DNA of 50,743 nt from Vibrio halioticoli NBRC 102217 (GCF_000496695.1 NZ_BAUJ01000039.1:1-50743); one strand, 5' to 3'; counted from the stretch's first letter, positions 17,871 to 26,389 are shown. A program made the numbers and translations. Notes: a model not told the origin generated them from the sequence alone.

Positions 17871-18887
17871 TTATTTATGCTCGATAGCAATTTTACTAAA
17901 GCTCACGTCAAACACTTGGCCTGCATAGCTAGAACTAGGGCTGATTTGAGGGTAAACGCCCGCTTTGAAATAAAATTTGTTGCTACTGTTTGCCCAGTTT
18001 GGAGTAAGGGCGTGACCCGTATTTTCAATGTTTATACCCCAATTAAAGCTTTTTCTAACACCTGCAGCTTCTAAAACCACACCTTGGCTATTTACGTCAA
18101 TTTGGTAAGAAAAATCAGTGCCTGATTTTGCGGTGCCTAAGTCAACACTAAACGAATTACAGCTATTACATACTTGATTGTTTGGCAAGAAACTATCATT
18201 CATAATTGCGCGAACTGGCTTATTAGGCCCTTCCCACAGTAATTTGATCAGTGCTTGTTTGATTTCATAACCATGAACTTGACCAATAACAACCTTAGGA
18301 TCTTTATTGATGCCGCTAGGGTACCTTTCAACATTTAGAGTGGCGTTAAGTTTATGATTAGCACTGTCATTAATAGCCCAGTTTTGATTGCTAGATGAAC
18401 AGCGATCTGAACTATTAAAGTTGTAGAGTTCACGCAATTCTGAGCGAGCATAGTTACTATTTGTTGTTGTAGTGATGCCATCATCGCCAAGATCAACAAT
18501 AAAGTGAGTTCTGTTGTTTGCATCAATATAGAAGTAAGGCAATCTGGTGTCAGTTGTGAGTTCGTTTTTGCCACTACAATCTGCTGGGATTAGTTCTGCA
18601 GCGCTATCATCATCTTTAAGATTACCTTCACCATAGTGTTCTTTATAGTAGGTATAACTAACAGGTAGGGTAATTTTCCACTGATTAATATCCCAACCTG
18701 CATTTGTTTCAGCTTGGCCGTTGTCACCGTTATCAGAACCACCGTTACCATTGTCAATATCTGAACCGCCATTGCCAATGTCAGGAGTGCTATTATCAGA
18801 ACTACTAGAGTTTGAGTCAGAACCTCCACATCCTGCTAATGCCATTGCCAAAAAAAGTGGTGCAACTGCGTAGGCCAGCTTCTTCAT
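17871..18887 (-). CDS. PL7 alginate lyase, lipoprotein
   Basis: A 338-residue endolytic alginate lyase anchored as a lipoprotein (lipobox LAGC, Cys20, Gly at +2). A Gly/Ser/Asp/Asn-rich linker (21-60) precedes one PL7 catalytic domain (about 62-338). All three family signatures are visible: RSELRE (148-153), QVH (203-205) and YFKAGVY (306-312). In PL7, QVH rather than QIH has been linked to preference for polymannuronate, so M-rich alginate is a likely substrate (inference). No binding module is fused. Four cysteines (104, 163, 240, 243) may form disulfides. It is a single-gene unit between KdgM porins, with an operator variant upstream. Confidence 0.93.
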   Translation of the reverse strand: MKKLAYAVAPLFLAMALAGCGGSDSNSSSSDNSTPDIGNGGSDIDNGNGGSDNGDNGQAETNAGWDINQWKITLPVSYTYYKEHYGEGNLKDDDSAAELIPADCSGKNELTTDTRLPYFYIDANNRTHFIVDLGDDGITTTTNSNYARSELRELYNFNSSDRCSSSNQNWAINDSANHKLNATLNVERYPSGINKDPKVVIGQVHGYEIKQALIKLLWEGPNKPVRAIMNDSFLPNNQVCNSCNSFSVDLGTAKSGTDFSYQIDVNSQGVVLEAAGVRKSFNWGINIENTGHALTPNWANSSNKFYFKAGVYPQISPSSSYAGQVFDVSFSKIAIEHK

Positions 18888-18932
18888 ATTGATATACCTT
18901 AATTCTAAATACTTCTAAATATTCTAATCATA

Positions 18933-18982
18933 TTGTCATACATATGTAAGTTAAGGTGTTCAGCTTTGTGACTCGACTCAAG
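18933..18982 (-). promoter_or_regulatory. Operator variant and CRP-like site of the PL7 gene
   Basis: TTGTCATACAT lies at 18933-18943 and a CRP-like TGTGA-N6-TCAAG at 18967-18982. The operator is in the opposite orientation relative to its gene compared with the porins. The centres are 36.5 bp apart. Confidence 0.55.
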
Positions 18983-19922
18983 TTTAAGTAAGTGATTTTG
19001 GATCTGATATTGAACGGTGTGAATATAACCTTTTGTTTTTAAAGGTTTAATGTTGCTCGTTATACTAAGAGTGATTTATTTAACACTTTTATTGTATGTC
19101 TATTCCGTGAGGGCATTTGCAAAAAAACTAAAATGTTCGCATTAATTAATAATACAACTATTCAGCGTTTCTATGAGGTTACGGCGCAATATTGAGTCTA
19201 TTTGCATAAATGGATATATAGAGGGCCAATACTTGAGAGATTGTGAATCAGTACTTTCGTTCTTCATTGTTAACAGTCAACAGCATAGAACACTCTTTTG
19301 ATCTTGTAGAATTCTAAACAATTTGAAATCTCGTGCTTTGCATCAATCTATAGCAAACAACGATGTTAAGAGATGCTCTCTTTATCTATTGACCTATAAA
19401 ACATAACGACGGACCCAATAGGTGGGGTAGTTTTAAAACAGAGGAGTACTTATATCGTTAATTTCTGTCTCTTGATTACCCATCTAATCACTCTTGGCGG
19501 TATAAACACTGCGAGTAAATGTCTAACAAATTAACCTCAGATAAGGCAATTAAGCTTGTAATTAAGTAATACTTAAATCGCTAAGTGCTCTTATTTTTTC
19601 TTAATATTAGTATTACTTATGCGCGTAATTGCTTATTGATATGCGTATGTCTGTAATGATTTATTACAGAAAAAGCAGGGGTTAAATGATCTTTTTATGT
19701 GGCTAATTTAAAAAACATGACATGGATACACCGTGTGCGATTTATTGCATAAATTTATTATATGTCAATATATGGGGCCCGCTTAACATAATACACTTTA
19801 TATTGTACTTTGATGGTTTTATTGTCTGTGAATTCATATTTATCAGTTTAATATAAAATGAAGCATGCTTTGTGTAACAAGTTCCCTTCACATAATAATC
19901 AAAGTAAAAAATCCCACACTCG

Positions 19923-19967
19923 TCACAGTTTGTAAGCAAATGTTACCGTAATCTATTTGTCATACAT
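19923..19967 (+). promoter_or_regulatory. Conserved promoter elements of KdgM paralogue 3
   Basis: The half-site TCACAGTTTG begins at 19923 and the operator variant TTGTCATACAT at 19957, 34 bp later. The same two elements occur at the same distance ahead of paralogue 4. Only one half of a CRP site is recognisable. Confidence 0.55.
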
Positions 19968-20006
19968 TAAGTTCAATACCCAAGCGGATATAAAGGTAAA
20001 TTCTTC

Positions 20007-20765
20007 ATGACTAAATCTAAAATTGCTCTAGCTGTTGTAGCTACTATTTTTGCTGGCGCTGCATGTGCAGGCCAAATTGATTATCGCGCAGAATATAAAC
20101 ACAATTCAGATGAATACCAACATCGTGTAAAGATCGGGTCTTCAGTAAAAGCTACAGATCAAGCTAAGGTGTACTTTAGTGTTGAACAAAAATTTAATAG
20201 TAATGACAAATCAGACTACTGGAAAGAAGTAGAGCGTGGCGACTCTGAGTTTGATTGGGGTGTTCGTTACGATTTAACTAAAAATTGGTACATTCAACCA
20301 GGTATGCCGATTACTTTCTCTAATGAGAAAACGACCTATAAACCTCAATTCCGTGTTGGTTACAAAGCTGACTTTGGTTTGACCACTGCGATTCGTTACC
20401 GTCATGAATTCCAAACTTATACAAGTGATGCAGAAGGTAGTTCTACTACTGTCGACGGTGAAAGCTTGCTACGTGCTGGTAAAACTTTCCAACAAGGTAA
20501 AATTACTTTAACCGGTTCATATAAGTTACCTCAAAAAAGCTTGAAAAACTTGAAGTTGAGCTACGAAGCTAACTACAACCACAACTATGAAAATGTCCGT
20601 ATTGAAAACAACAAAAACTGGGGTTGGGATGCTGGTGTAATCATTGGTTACCAAGTCAATAATTTCCAACCATTCATCGAACTTTGGAATGTGAAGGGTA
20701 AAAGCGGTACTAAAACCGATACTCGTCAGCTAAGAACTCGTGTTGGTGTGAAATACAAGTTCTAA
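20007..20765 (+). CDS. KdgM-family oligouronate porin, paralogue 3
   Basis: An outer-membrane porin of 252 residues with a signal peptide (probable cleavage after ACA, mature GQIDYRAEYKH), arginine/tyrosine-rich strands (FRVGYKADFGLTTAIRYRHEF) and a terminal Phe (RTRVGVKYKF). It is longer than paralogues 1 and 2 and is the closest relative of paralogue 4 at 23658. It is followed after 79 bp by a lipoprotein gene, and the same porin-lipoprotein order is repeated at 23658-26336. Alginate oligomer uptake is inferred from family and context. Confidence 0.9.
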   Translation: MTKSKIALAVVATIFAGAACAGQIDYRAEYKHNSDEYQHRVKIGSSVKATDQAKVYFSVEQKFNSNDKSDYWKEVERGDSEFDWGVRYDLTKNWYIQPGMPITFSNEKTTYKPQFRVGYKADFGLTTAIRYRHEFQTYTSDAEGSSTTVDGESLLRAGKTFQQGKITLTGSYKLPQKSLKNLKLSYEANYNHNYENVRIENNKNWGWDAGVIIGYQVNNFQPFIELWNVKGKSGTKTDTRQLRTRVGVKYKF

Positions 20766-20786
20766 CTTAAATATGAATTATATCAA

Positions 20787-20813
20787 TTGAAGGAGTGGGC
20801 TCCGCTCCTTCAA
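20787..20813 (+). other. Intercistronic hairpin between porin 3 and lipoprotein 1
   Basis: TTGAAGGAG (20787-20795) pairs with CTCCTTCAA (20805-20813). There is no T run, so it is more likely an mRNA processing or stability element than a terminator. A hairpin of different sequence sits at the same place in the second pair. Confidence 0.65.
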
Positions 20814-20844
20814 CACGTAGCTAACAGAATACAAGAGAGATAAT

Positions 20845-22287
20845 ATGAAAATTTCTAAATCAGTTATCGCTGTCGCGGTATCAAGTGTATTGTTATTTGG
20901 TTGTGATTTCGATGTTGGTAGCGAAAATAATGCTCCAGCTAATAGTAATGAAAGTGGTAACGCAGGGGTGACGGTTCCAAACCCAGGTCAACCTGTTGCT
21001 AATAAATTAGTGCAAATTACCGATACATCAACAACTGACACTGGTGAATTACGTGTAAAACTAGCGGATAAATCAACTGCAGCAGTTCTTCCTAGTATTG
21101 CTAAAGGTAAAATAACTGTTGATTTAACTTATGTTAATGATGATCCAAACCAAGTTGATGATGGTTCTGGTAACTATGCATATATTACCTTGTATGGGGA
21201 TGATGCTAAAAACGATAACTTAATCGGTGAGGTTGTTCTTAATAATAACGGTGACGTTTTATACCGTACAAATCAGGGTAAACCAGATCTTTCTAATTCT
21301 GTTGGTCATTTCGAACCAGGTAAACAGATACCAGTAGAGGTCACTTGGGATAATGGCGAGTATTCATTTAAGGTCGGTGATGATTCATATGGACCGTTCC
21401 CTTACTCGAAAGAGAAAGCTACTGTGCCAGTACAAGTGATTGCTATTAAGATGGGTGATAATAGCCACACAACGCCGTTTAAACTAACTGCTGATAACTT
21501 TAAAGTTTATAATGTTACTGATGCCGGTGATGAAGAAATATTTACAGATACCTTTGAATCTTATTCTCTAGGGCATGTTCTTTCCGGTGCTCCATATAAT
21601 ACTAATAGTAACGAAGCTGTTGTTATTGGTGAAGGTGGAACTACTGACAGTGGCAGTGCTGGCAGTGCTGGTAGCGGTAATACTGGTGGTGCAGCCACGG
21701 GTACTGTAACTGAAAATTTTGAAAATTATGCTGTTGGTGACGCAGTTGATGCAGCTGTGTATACAATCAAAGGCGATGCTACTGCAACAGCGCTTATCAC
21801 TGTTGACCCTGCAAATGCAAATGGTAAAGCTCTACAGATTAAAGATAGCAGTACAGCGGCTAAACCTGTTGTGGGTAGAGAGTTTGCCAATGGTGCAGCA
21901 GACAGTGGTTCAGTTTCAGCTTCATTCTATGTGTCTGATACTGGTTATATTGGAAAATCATCTTATCTTTATTTAGGTACTGACGCTGGAGCTTCTTCAA
22001 AACAACGATTTACTGAAGTAGTTATTGGTGGTGATTCAGTGAAATTTAGAGAAGCTGATGGTTCAACACAAACAGTTCTACAGGATTACACTAGAGATAC
22101 ATGGGTTAACGTTACCATCTCTTGGAAAGGTACTGATGTGACAGTGACTGTTGATGGAACAGAATACAAAGGCAAAGTAGCTCAGAATGTTACTGGAGCA
22201 CCAACTGCATTTGCTATGTACGGTGGTGACAACAGTTCAACCGGTACTGTAACCTACTTCGACAACGTAAATAGTGATTTATTCTAG
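20845..22287 (+). CDS. Lipoprotein with two beta-sandwich-like modules, partner of KdgM paralogue 3
   Basis: A 480-residue lipoprotein (lipobox LFGC, Cys20, Asp at +2). I see a first module (about 53-230), a Gly/Ser linker (about 255-285) and a second module (about 286-480). The two modules share features such as an acidic DTFESY/ENFENY start and Asp/Asn-rich strands that recall concanavalin-like or carbohydrate-binding folds. None of the PL7, PL6 or PL17 catalytic signatures is present, so binding rather than cutting is likely. Its gene follows a KdgM porin, and a paralogue at 24516 follows a second KdgM porin. I do not recognise a named family. A role in capturing alginate for the porin is a hypothesis. 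Confidence 0.75.
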   Translation: MKISKSVIAVAVSSVLLFGCDFDVGSENNAPANSNESGNAGVTVPNPGQPVANKLVQITDTSTTDTGELRVKLADKSTAAVLPSIAKGKITVDLTYVNDDPNQVDDGSGNYAYITLYGDDAKNDNLIGEVVLNNNGDVLYRTNQGKPDLSNSVGHFEPGKQIPVEVTWDNGEYSFKVGDDSYGPFPYSKEKATVPVQVIAIKMGDNSHTTPFKLTADNFKVYNVTDAGDEEIFTDTFESYSLGHVLSGAPYNTNSNEAVVIGEGGTTDSGSAGSAGSGNTGGAATGTVTENFENYAVGDAVDAAVYTIKGDATATALITVDPANANGKALQIKDSSTAAKPVVGREFANGAADSGSVSASFYVSDTGYIGKSSYLYLGTDAGASSKQRFTEVVIGGDSVKFREADGSTQTVLQDYTRDTWVNVTISWKGTDVTVTVDGTEYKGKVAQNVTGAPTAFAMYGGDNSSTGTVTYFDNVNSDLF

Positions 22288-22312
22288 TATATAGAGCCCT
22301 TATTGACTCTCT

Positions 22313-22346
22313 AAAAAGACCAACATTTTTTGTTGGTCTTTTTTTC
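22313..22346 (+). terminator. Intrinsic terminator of the porin 3/lipoprotein 1 operon
   Basis: A 13-bp stem, AAAAAGACCAACA (22313-22325) with TGTTGGTCTTTTT (22331-22343), is followed by a T run. Confidence 0.92.
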
Positions 22347-22478
22347 TCTATTCTATTGGTGTTTGTGGCAATAATTGAACAGAGATTCTAATTATTGTGT
22401 ATACAAAATATCATCAGATGATCAGGTTTTGGTTGTCAATTTGAAATAGAGATTATTTCAGCAACAGCGCCGCTATGC

Positions 22479-22496
22479 AGTGTGTGTCCTAAAAAA
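22479..22496 (+). repeat. RAYT-type short repeat (GTGTGTGTCC class)
   Basis: AGTGTGTGTCCTAAAAAA, a shortened copy of the dispersed GGTGTGTGTCCTTAAAA repeat whose copies flank the RAYT gene at 40053-41021. Confidence 0.6.
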
Positions 22497-22810
22497 TCGA
22501 TCTCACAAATCATACATTTCGATAATTCTCCCCCCAAGAAGTAACTGCTTGCATCCCTTTTAATTTGCCAATCATTTTCTAAACACCACGCTTCGGGTTA
22601 ACGGTTAGCTATGAGTCCCAACTGTGAAATGCTTAAGTAAGCAGCAGCTCCGGTAACAAAACTATTTTCTACCGTCTATAGCCGAAAAATGGTTTGAAAA
22701 AATGGCTAAGTAAAAACTAGTTGGTGTTGTAAAACGACAGAAGTTATTGTTTTCCTGTCAGTAAATAGTAACACCAATGGTTACATGTCAATCGATATCC
22801 GTTCTCCAAA

Positions 22811-22831
22811 TCGGTGTGTGTCCTTAAAAGG
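22811..22831 (+). repeat. RAYT-type short repeat (GTGTGTGTCC class)
   Basis: Full-length copy: GGTGTGTGTCCTTAAAAGG (22813-22831) preceded by TC. Confidence 0.75.
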
Positions 22832-23068
22832 TTCATTTAGAAAATAAGTAGTATGCATACAGATTTTCCTACAAGCATCAGATTGTGAACCAATCACAAA
22901 TTATTTTTCTTTGAATAGCTAAAAGCTCATTACAGGAGCCACTCTTATTAGAGGGAGTGTGAGTTTAAGAAAGCTACCTATAAATAAATTTGGTCACTGA
23001 ACGTCCATGCAAGACGTATCGGTCTTAGATGAGTTTGTGTCACAAACGTTAACTGGTATTTGTTTTAA

Positions 23069-23089
23069 TCGGTGTGTGTCCGTAAAAGA
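23069..23089 (+). repeat. RAYT-type short repeat (GTGTGTGTCC class)
   Basis: GGTGTGTGTCCGTAAAAGA (23071-23089) preceded by TC. It has one change in the tail compared with the copy at 22811. Confidence 0.75.
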
Positions 23090-23092
23090 TGA

Positions 23093-23116
23093 CTCTCTAT
23101 CTCTCTATCTCTCTAT
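23093..23116. repeat. Three tandem CTCTCTAT units
   Basis: The 8-bp unit CTCTCTAT is repeated exactly three times. It starts immediately after the short repeat at 23069-23089 and lies about 540 bp upstream of KdgM paralogue 4. Confidence 0.9.
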
Positions 23117-23572
23117 ATACTTTGTGCTACTGCTGCAATGGAATGTTGAGAGTTGTACCACTGACACTCGGTGGTTACCTTAATGAAAGTACATTGAGTA
23201 ATTGAAAATGATGTATCTATAAAGGAAGTAGGGGAGCATTAATTGATTAGCTTGAGTCATTATTAAGGCAGTAGGCGTCAATAGCTCTGCGATGTTTTAC
23301 AACGATTTATACATCAATATTCTTCCTTTCGGAAAAACACAGCTGCAGTCACTGCTTTATATTTGTACGATTTAGTAAGACGTTGTACCAGTCCCGTCTT
23401 TAATAAGACAACTATCTAACTGCAAATTCCGCCCTTAGAAAAATAAAAACCGAAAATTTAAGCAAAAAAATATAAAACAAGCAAGATAAGCATCTAAATT
23501 CGATTGTAAATGTGCGATCTGACTCCCGCTTCTAATATGCGCATCGCGCCTAGTTAACTTTTTGTACCCACA

Positions 23573-23617
23573 TCACAGTTTGCTGTAGAGGCTTACACTA
23601 AACTAATTGTCATACAT
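23573..23617 (+). promoter_or_regulatory. Conserved promoter elements of KdgM paralogue 4
   Basis: TCACAGTTTG begins at 23573 and the operator variant TTGTCATACAT at 23607, 34 bp later, exactly as ahead of paralogue 3. The flanking sequence in between differs, so the spacing has been kept while other bases changed. Confidence 0.6.
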
Positions 23618-23657
23618 TAATTCAAATGTCGATGGATAAAAAAAGGTAAATCTCATC

Positions 23658-24419
23658 ATGAATAAAAATCAAATTGCTTTAGCTGTAGTCGCTACGCTAT
23701 TCACTGGTGCGGTAAGTGCAGGATCACTGAACTATCGTGGCGAATACAAACACAAAGATGAAGACTTCGCACATCGAATCAAAATTGGCGAATCTGTAAA
23801 TGTAGCGGATAAGACGAAACTATACTTTAGTGTTGAGCAAAAGTTCCAAAGTGAAGCAGATGAGAATGGTCATCAAGCATTTTGGAGTCACGTAGAGCGT
23901 GGCGATTCAGAATTTGATTGGGGTGTTCGTTACGCTTTGAACAAACAGTGGTGGTTACAACCAGGCATGCCAATCACATTTGGTGACGGCAGAACAACGT
24001 ATAAACCTCAGTTCCGCGTGGGTTACAAAGCGGACTTTGGTCTAACAACTGCTATTCGTTACCGTCACGAGTTCCGTGAGTACACGAATGAAGGTCAAAC
24101 TATTTCTCTTGCAGGCGGCGGTTCAGCTGACGTTTCTGGTAAAACAACTCAGAAAAGTAAAATCACACTTACTGGTTCTTACAAGATCCCAGTAGAAAGC
24201 TTGAAAAACCTACGTTTGAGCTATGAAGGTAACTACGTTAAGAGTCATGACAACGAGCGCCTAGCAAACAACGAAGATTGGGAATGGGATTTCGGTCTAA
24301 TCGTTGGTTACAAAATGGGTAACTTTACTCCTTACGCAGAATTCTGGACAGTGGACTACGGTTCAACTTCTGGTGACCGTCAGGCAAGAACTCGTCTAGG
24401 CCTGAAATACGACTTCTAA
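23658..24419 (+). CDS. KdgM-family oligouronate porin, paralogue 4
   Basis: An outer-membrane porin of 253 residues, closest to paralogue 3 (shared FRVGYKADFGLTTAIRYRHEF, ERGDSEFDWGVRY). It has a signal peptide with probable cleavage after VSA (mature GSLNYRGEYKH) and a C-terminal Phe (RTRLGLKYDF). It is followed after 96 bp by the second lipoprotein, so a whole porin-lipoprotein unit seems to have been duplicated. Substrate as for the other KdgM proteins is inferred. Differences between paralogues fall mostly in the predicted loop regions, which could change oligomer preference. Confidence 0.9.
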   Translation: MNKNQIALAVVATLFTGAVSAGSLNYRGEYKHKDEDFAHRIKIGESVNVADKTKLYFSVEQKFQSEADENGHQAFWSHVERGDSEFDWGVRYALNKQWWLQPGMPITFGDGRTTYKPQFRVGYKADFGLTTAIRYRHEFREYTNEGQTISLAGGGSADVSGKTTQKSKITLTGSYKIPVESLKNLRLSYEGNYVKSHDNERLANNEDWEWDFGLIVGYKMGNFTPYAEFWTVDYGSTSGDRQARTRLGLKYDF

Positions 24420-24445
24420 AAATAAATAAAATAACATCCAAAATG

Positions 24446-24481
24446 AGGTGAGTGCTCATAAAAAATAGATGACGCTCACCT
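24446..24481 (+). other. Intercistronic hairpin between porin 4 and lipoprotein 2
   Basis: AGGTGAGTG (24446-24454) pairs with CGCTCACCT (24473-24481) with one G-T pair. There is no T run. It has the same position and a similar stem length to the hairpin at 20787 but an unrelated sequence. Confidence 0.65.
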
Positions 24482-24515
24482 ACATAACAAACAGTGAAAT
24501 ATAAAGAGAGATAAT

Positions 24516-26336
24516 ATGAAAGTTTCTAAGTCAGCGATTGCAGTAGCACTGTCTACCGGACTTTTGTTCGGTTGTGATTTCGATGTTGGTTCTGAGAATG
24601 GTTCTTCTGGTGGTGGTGATACTGGTGGTTCGACACCTAGCTCAGCTTTGTCTGGAGCTTATTGGGAATTAGCAGGTGCATCTTCTTCAACACAATCTGT
24701 AGACCTACCTAATATTTATGTGTTTGATGGCACTAATCAAACTTATTACGATGATGATGCAACTCCAGGTGAGTACAAAATCACTGTAACTCCGTACACT
24801 GAATCTGATGGTGATATTACATTTACTTATTACCATGATGGTAGCTCAACTGAGGTTGATGGCTCTTATACTCTGACTGACGGTGCGCTAGTTGTAAGCA
24901 CTGCCGCTTTTGGTGACCTATCAGGTACAAACCAAATTGATAATGCGGACATTAAAGCAGCAGTAGAAAAAGCAAACGCTGATGCTGGCTTTAATAATGT
25001 CGTTCAGATCATCGATACAATGACAGATGATACAGGTGAACTTCGTCTGAAATTATCTGATGGCTCAACAGGTGCATTGGTTGATTCAATTGCTCAAGGT
25101 AAAATCACCATTGATTTGACTTACCAAAAGCATGAAGGCACAACTGAAGCTGAAGATGACAATGGCAATAACGCTTACATCAGCTTATATGCTAGTGGCA
25201 CAAGTAACTCTAACCTATATGGTGAGTTAGTTCTGAACAGTGGTGAAGTATTCTATCGTTCAAACACTGTTGTTGATGGTAAGCCACAGCTTTCTGATGC
25301 AATTGGCACTTACACGCTAGGTGAGACGCTTGAAGTTGAGATTGAGTGGGGTGAAAACGATCAGTACTCATTCAACATTAACGGTACTTCGTACGGTCCA
25401 TTTGCCTACGCGATGGAAAATGCAGCAGTACAAGTTATTGCAATCAAGATGGGTGACAACAGCAATACGACTCACTTCGAACTGCTTGCTGACAATTTCA
25501 AGGTTTACAACATTGAAGATGGTGCAGAAGAGCTAGTATTTGAAGATAACTTTGATAGCTATACAGATGGTCACAACTTGTCAGCTGACCCTTATAACAG
25601 CAACTCGAATGAAGCAACAGTTCAAAACCAATCTGGCGCTGCAGATGATGGCGGTTCAGAGGACGATGGTGGTTCTGAAGATGATGGCGGCTCTGAAGAC
25701 GACGGTGGTTCTGAAGAAGTTGTTATTGCAGATGATTTTGAATCATACGACATTGGTGCTCAAATTGACGGTTTGAATGGTTACACAGCAACAAATGTTG
25801 ATGGTACATTTACATTTGCTGAAGTTAGAGTTGACCCAGCTGATTCAAATGGTAAATCTTTATATCTTGAAGATAACAGCGGATCAGATGTAGCTGATAG
25901 TGGAAGCCTGAAGCCTTTAGTATCAAAAGAATTTAAAAATGGTGCGGCTGAAAGTGGTTTTGTTTCAGCATCTGTTTATATTCCGGCTGATGGCTATGTA
26001 AAATCCTCTTATCTATTCTTAGGTACAGATAAAGGTGCTTCTTCATCAAAACGCTTCACAGAAGTCGTGTTTGGCTCTAGTGACGTGAAATTTAGAGATG
26101 AAACTGGTTCTCAGCAAGATGTTGCCGAGTATGAAAGAGATACATGGGTTGATGTAAAAATTGCATGGTCTGGTGATGACATCACACTAACTATTAATGG
26201 TGAAGTGATTCCTGGTGACTTGAAAGCAGAGTTTGATGGTGGACTAGCTCCAACCACATTTGTTATGTATGTAGGTGATAGTAGCAGTGTTGGTACTTAT
26301 ACTTACTTTGACAACGTAGCATCAGATTTGTTCTAA
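24516..26336 (+). CDS. Lipoprotein with two beta-sandwich-like modules plus an N-terminal domain, partner of KdgM paralogue 4
   Basis: A 606-residue paralogue of the lipoprotein at 20845. Both begin with nearly the same signal and lipobox (LLFGC, Cys20) and the same GCDFDVGSEN after it. It adds an N-terminal domain (about 44-150) missing from paralogue 1. Module A (about 162-345) and module B (about 405-606) match those of paralogue 1. The linker contains four exact DDGGSE repeats (377-400). No lyase signature is visible. Asp at +2 would be an inner-membrane retention signal under the E. coli Lol rule, which conflicts with a surface role, so its location is open. Binding of alginate is a hypothesis from genomic context. 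Confidence 0.75.
   Translation: MKVSKSAIAVALSTGLLFGCDFDVGSENGSSGGGDTGGSTPSSALSGAYWELAGASSSTQSVDLPNIYVFDGTNQTYYDDDATPGEYKITVTPYTESDGDITFTYYHDGSSTEVDGSYTLTDGALVVSTAAFGDLSGTNQIDNADIKAAVEKANADAGFNNVVQIIDTMTDDTGELRLKLSDGSTGALVDSIAQGKITIDLTYQKHEGTTEAEDDNGNNAYISLYASGTSNSNLYGELVLNSGEVFYRSNTVVDGKPQLSDAIGTYTLGETLEVEIEWGENDQYSFNINGTSYGPFAYAMENAAVQVIAIKMGDNSNTTHFELLADNFKVYNIEDGAEELVFEDNFDSYTDGHNLSADPYNSNSNEATVQNQSGAADDGGSEDDGGSEDDGGSEDDGGSEEVVIADDFESYDIGAQIDGLNGYTATNVDGTFTFAEVRVDPADSNGKSLYLEDNSGSDVADSGSLKPLVSKEFKNGAAESGFVSASVYIPADGYVKSSYLFLGTDKGASSSKRFTEVVFGSSDVKFRDETGSQQDVAEYERDTWVDVKIAWSGDDITLTINGEVIPGDLKAEFDGGLAPTTFVMYVGDSSSVGTYTYFDNVASDLF
25644..25715 (+). repeat. Four 18-bp in-frame repeats coding DDGGSE
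   Basis: Four tandem 18-bp units within the lipoprotein gene encode residues 377-400 (DDGGSE four times). The units differ by synonymous bases, so they are not freshly duplicated. They form an acidic flexible linker. Confidence 0.9.
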
Positions 26337-26362
26337 ATCTATCTGACTACATAGATAATAAG

Positions 26363-26389
26363 GCCGACATGAATTGTCGGCTTTTTTTT
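26363..26389 (+). terminator. Intrinsic terminator of the porin 4/lipoprotein 2 operon
   Basis: The stem GCCGACA/TGTCGGC (26363-26369 with 26375-26381) is followed by eight T. It separates the operon from the candidate RNA gene downstream. Confidence 0.9.

Larger units (their letters stand above)
18888..20006. other. Intergenic region between the PL7 gene and KdgM paralogue 3
   Basis: About 1.1 kb of AT-rich DNA between divergent genes. The promoter elements of PL7 (18933-18982) and KdgM3 (19923-19967) lie at its two ends. The middle shows no convincing ORF, RNA gene, terminator or repeat. Confidence 0.6.
22347..23657. other. Gene-free stretch between the two porin/lipoprotein pairs
   Basis: About 1.3 kb without a convincing ORF. 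It holds three dispersed GGTGTGTGTCC-type repeats (22479, 22811, 23069), a CTCTCTAT triplet repeat (23093-23116) and, at its right end, the promoter of KdgM paralogue 4. Repeats of this kind may mark past recombination between the duplicated pairs. Confidence 0.65.

Noticed and set aside
19742..19939. 65-residue minus-strand ORF upstream of KdgM paralogue 3
   Set aside because: AT-rich, no recognisable protein features, and it runs into the regulatory region of the porin.
20845..26336. Possible alginate lyase activity of the two porin-linked lipoproteins
   Set aside because: None of the PL7 (RxELR, QI/VH, YxKxGxY), PL6 or PL17 signatures is visible, so no lyase call was made.
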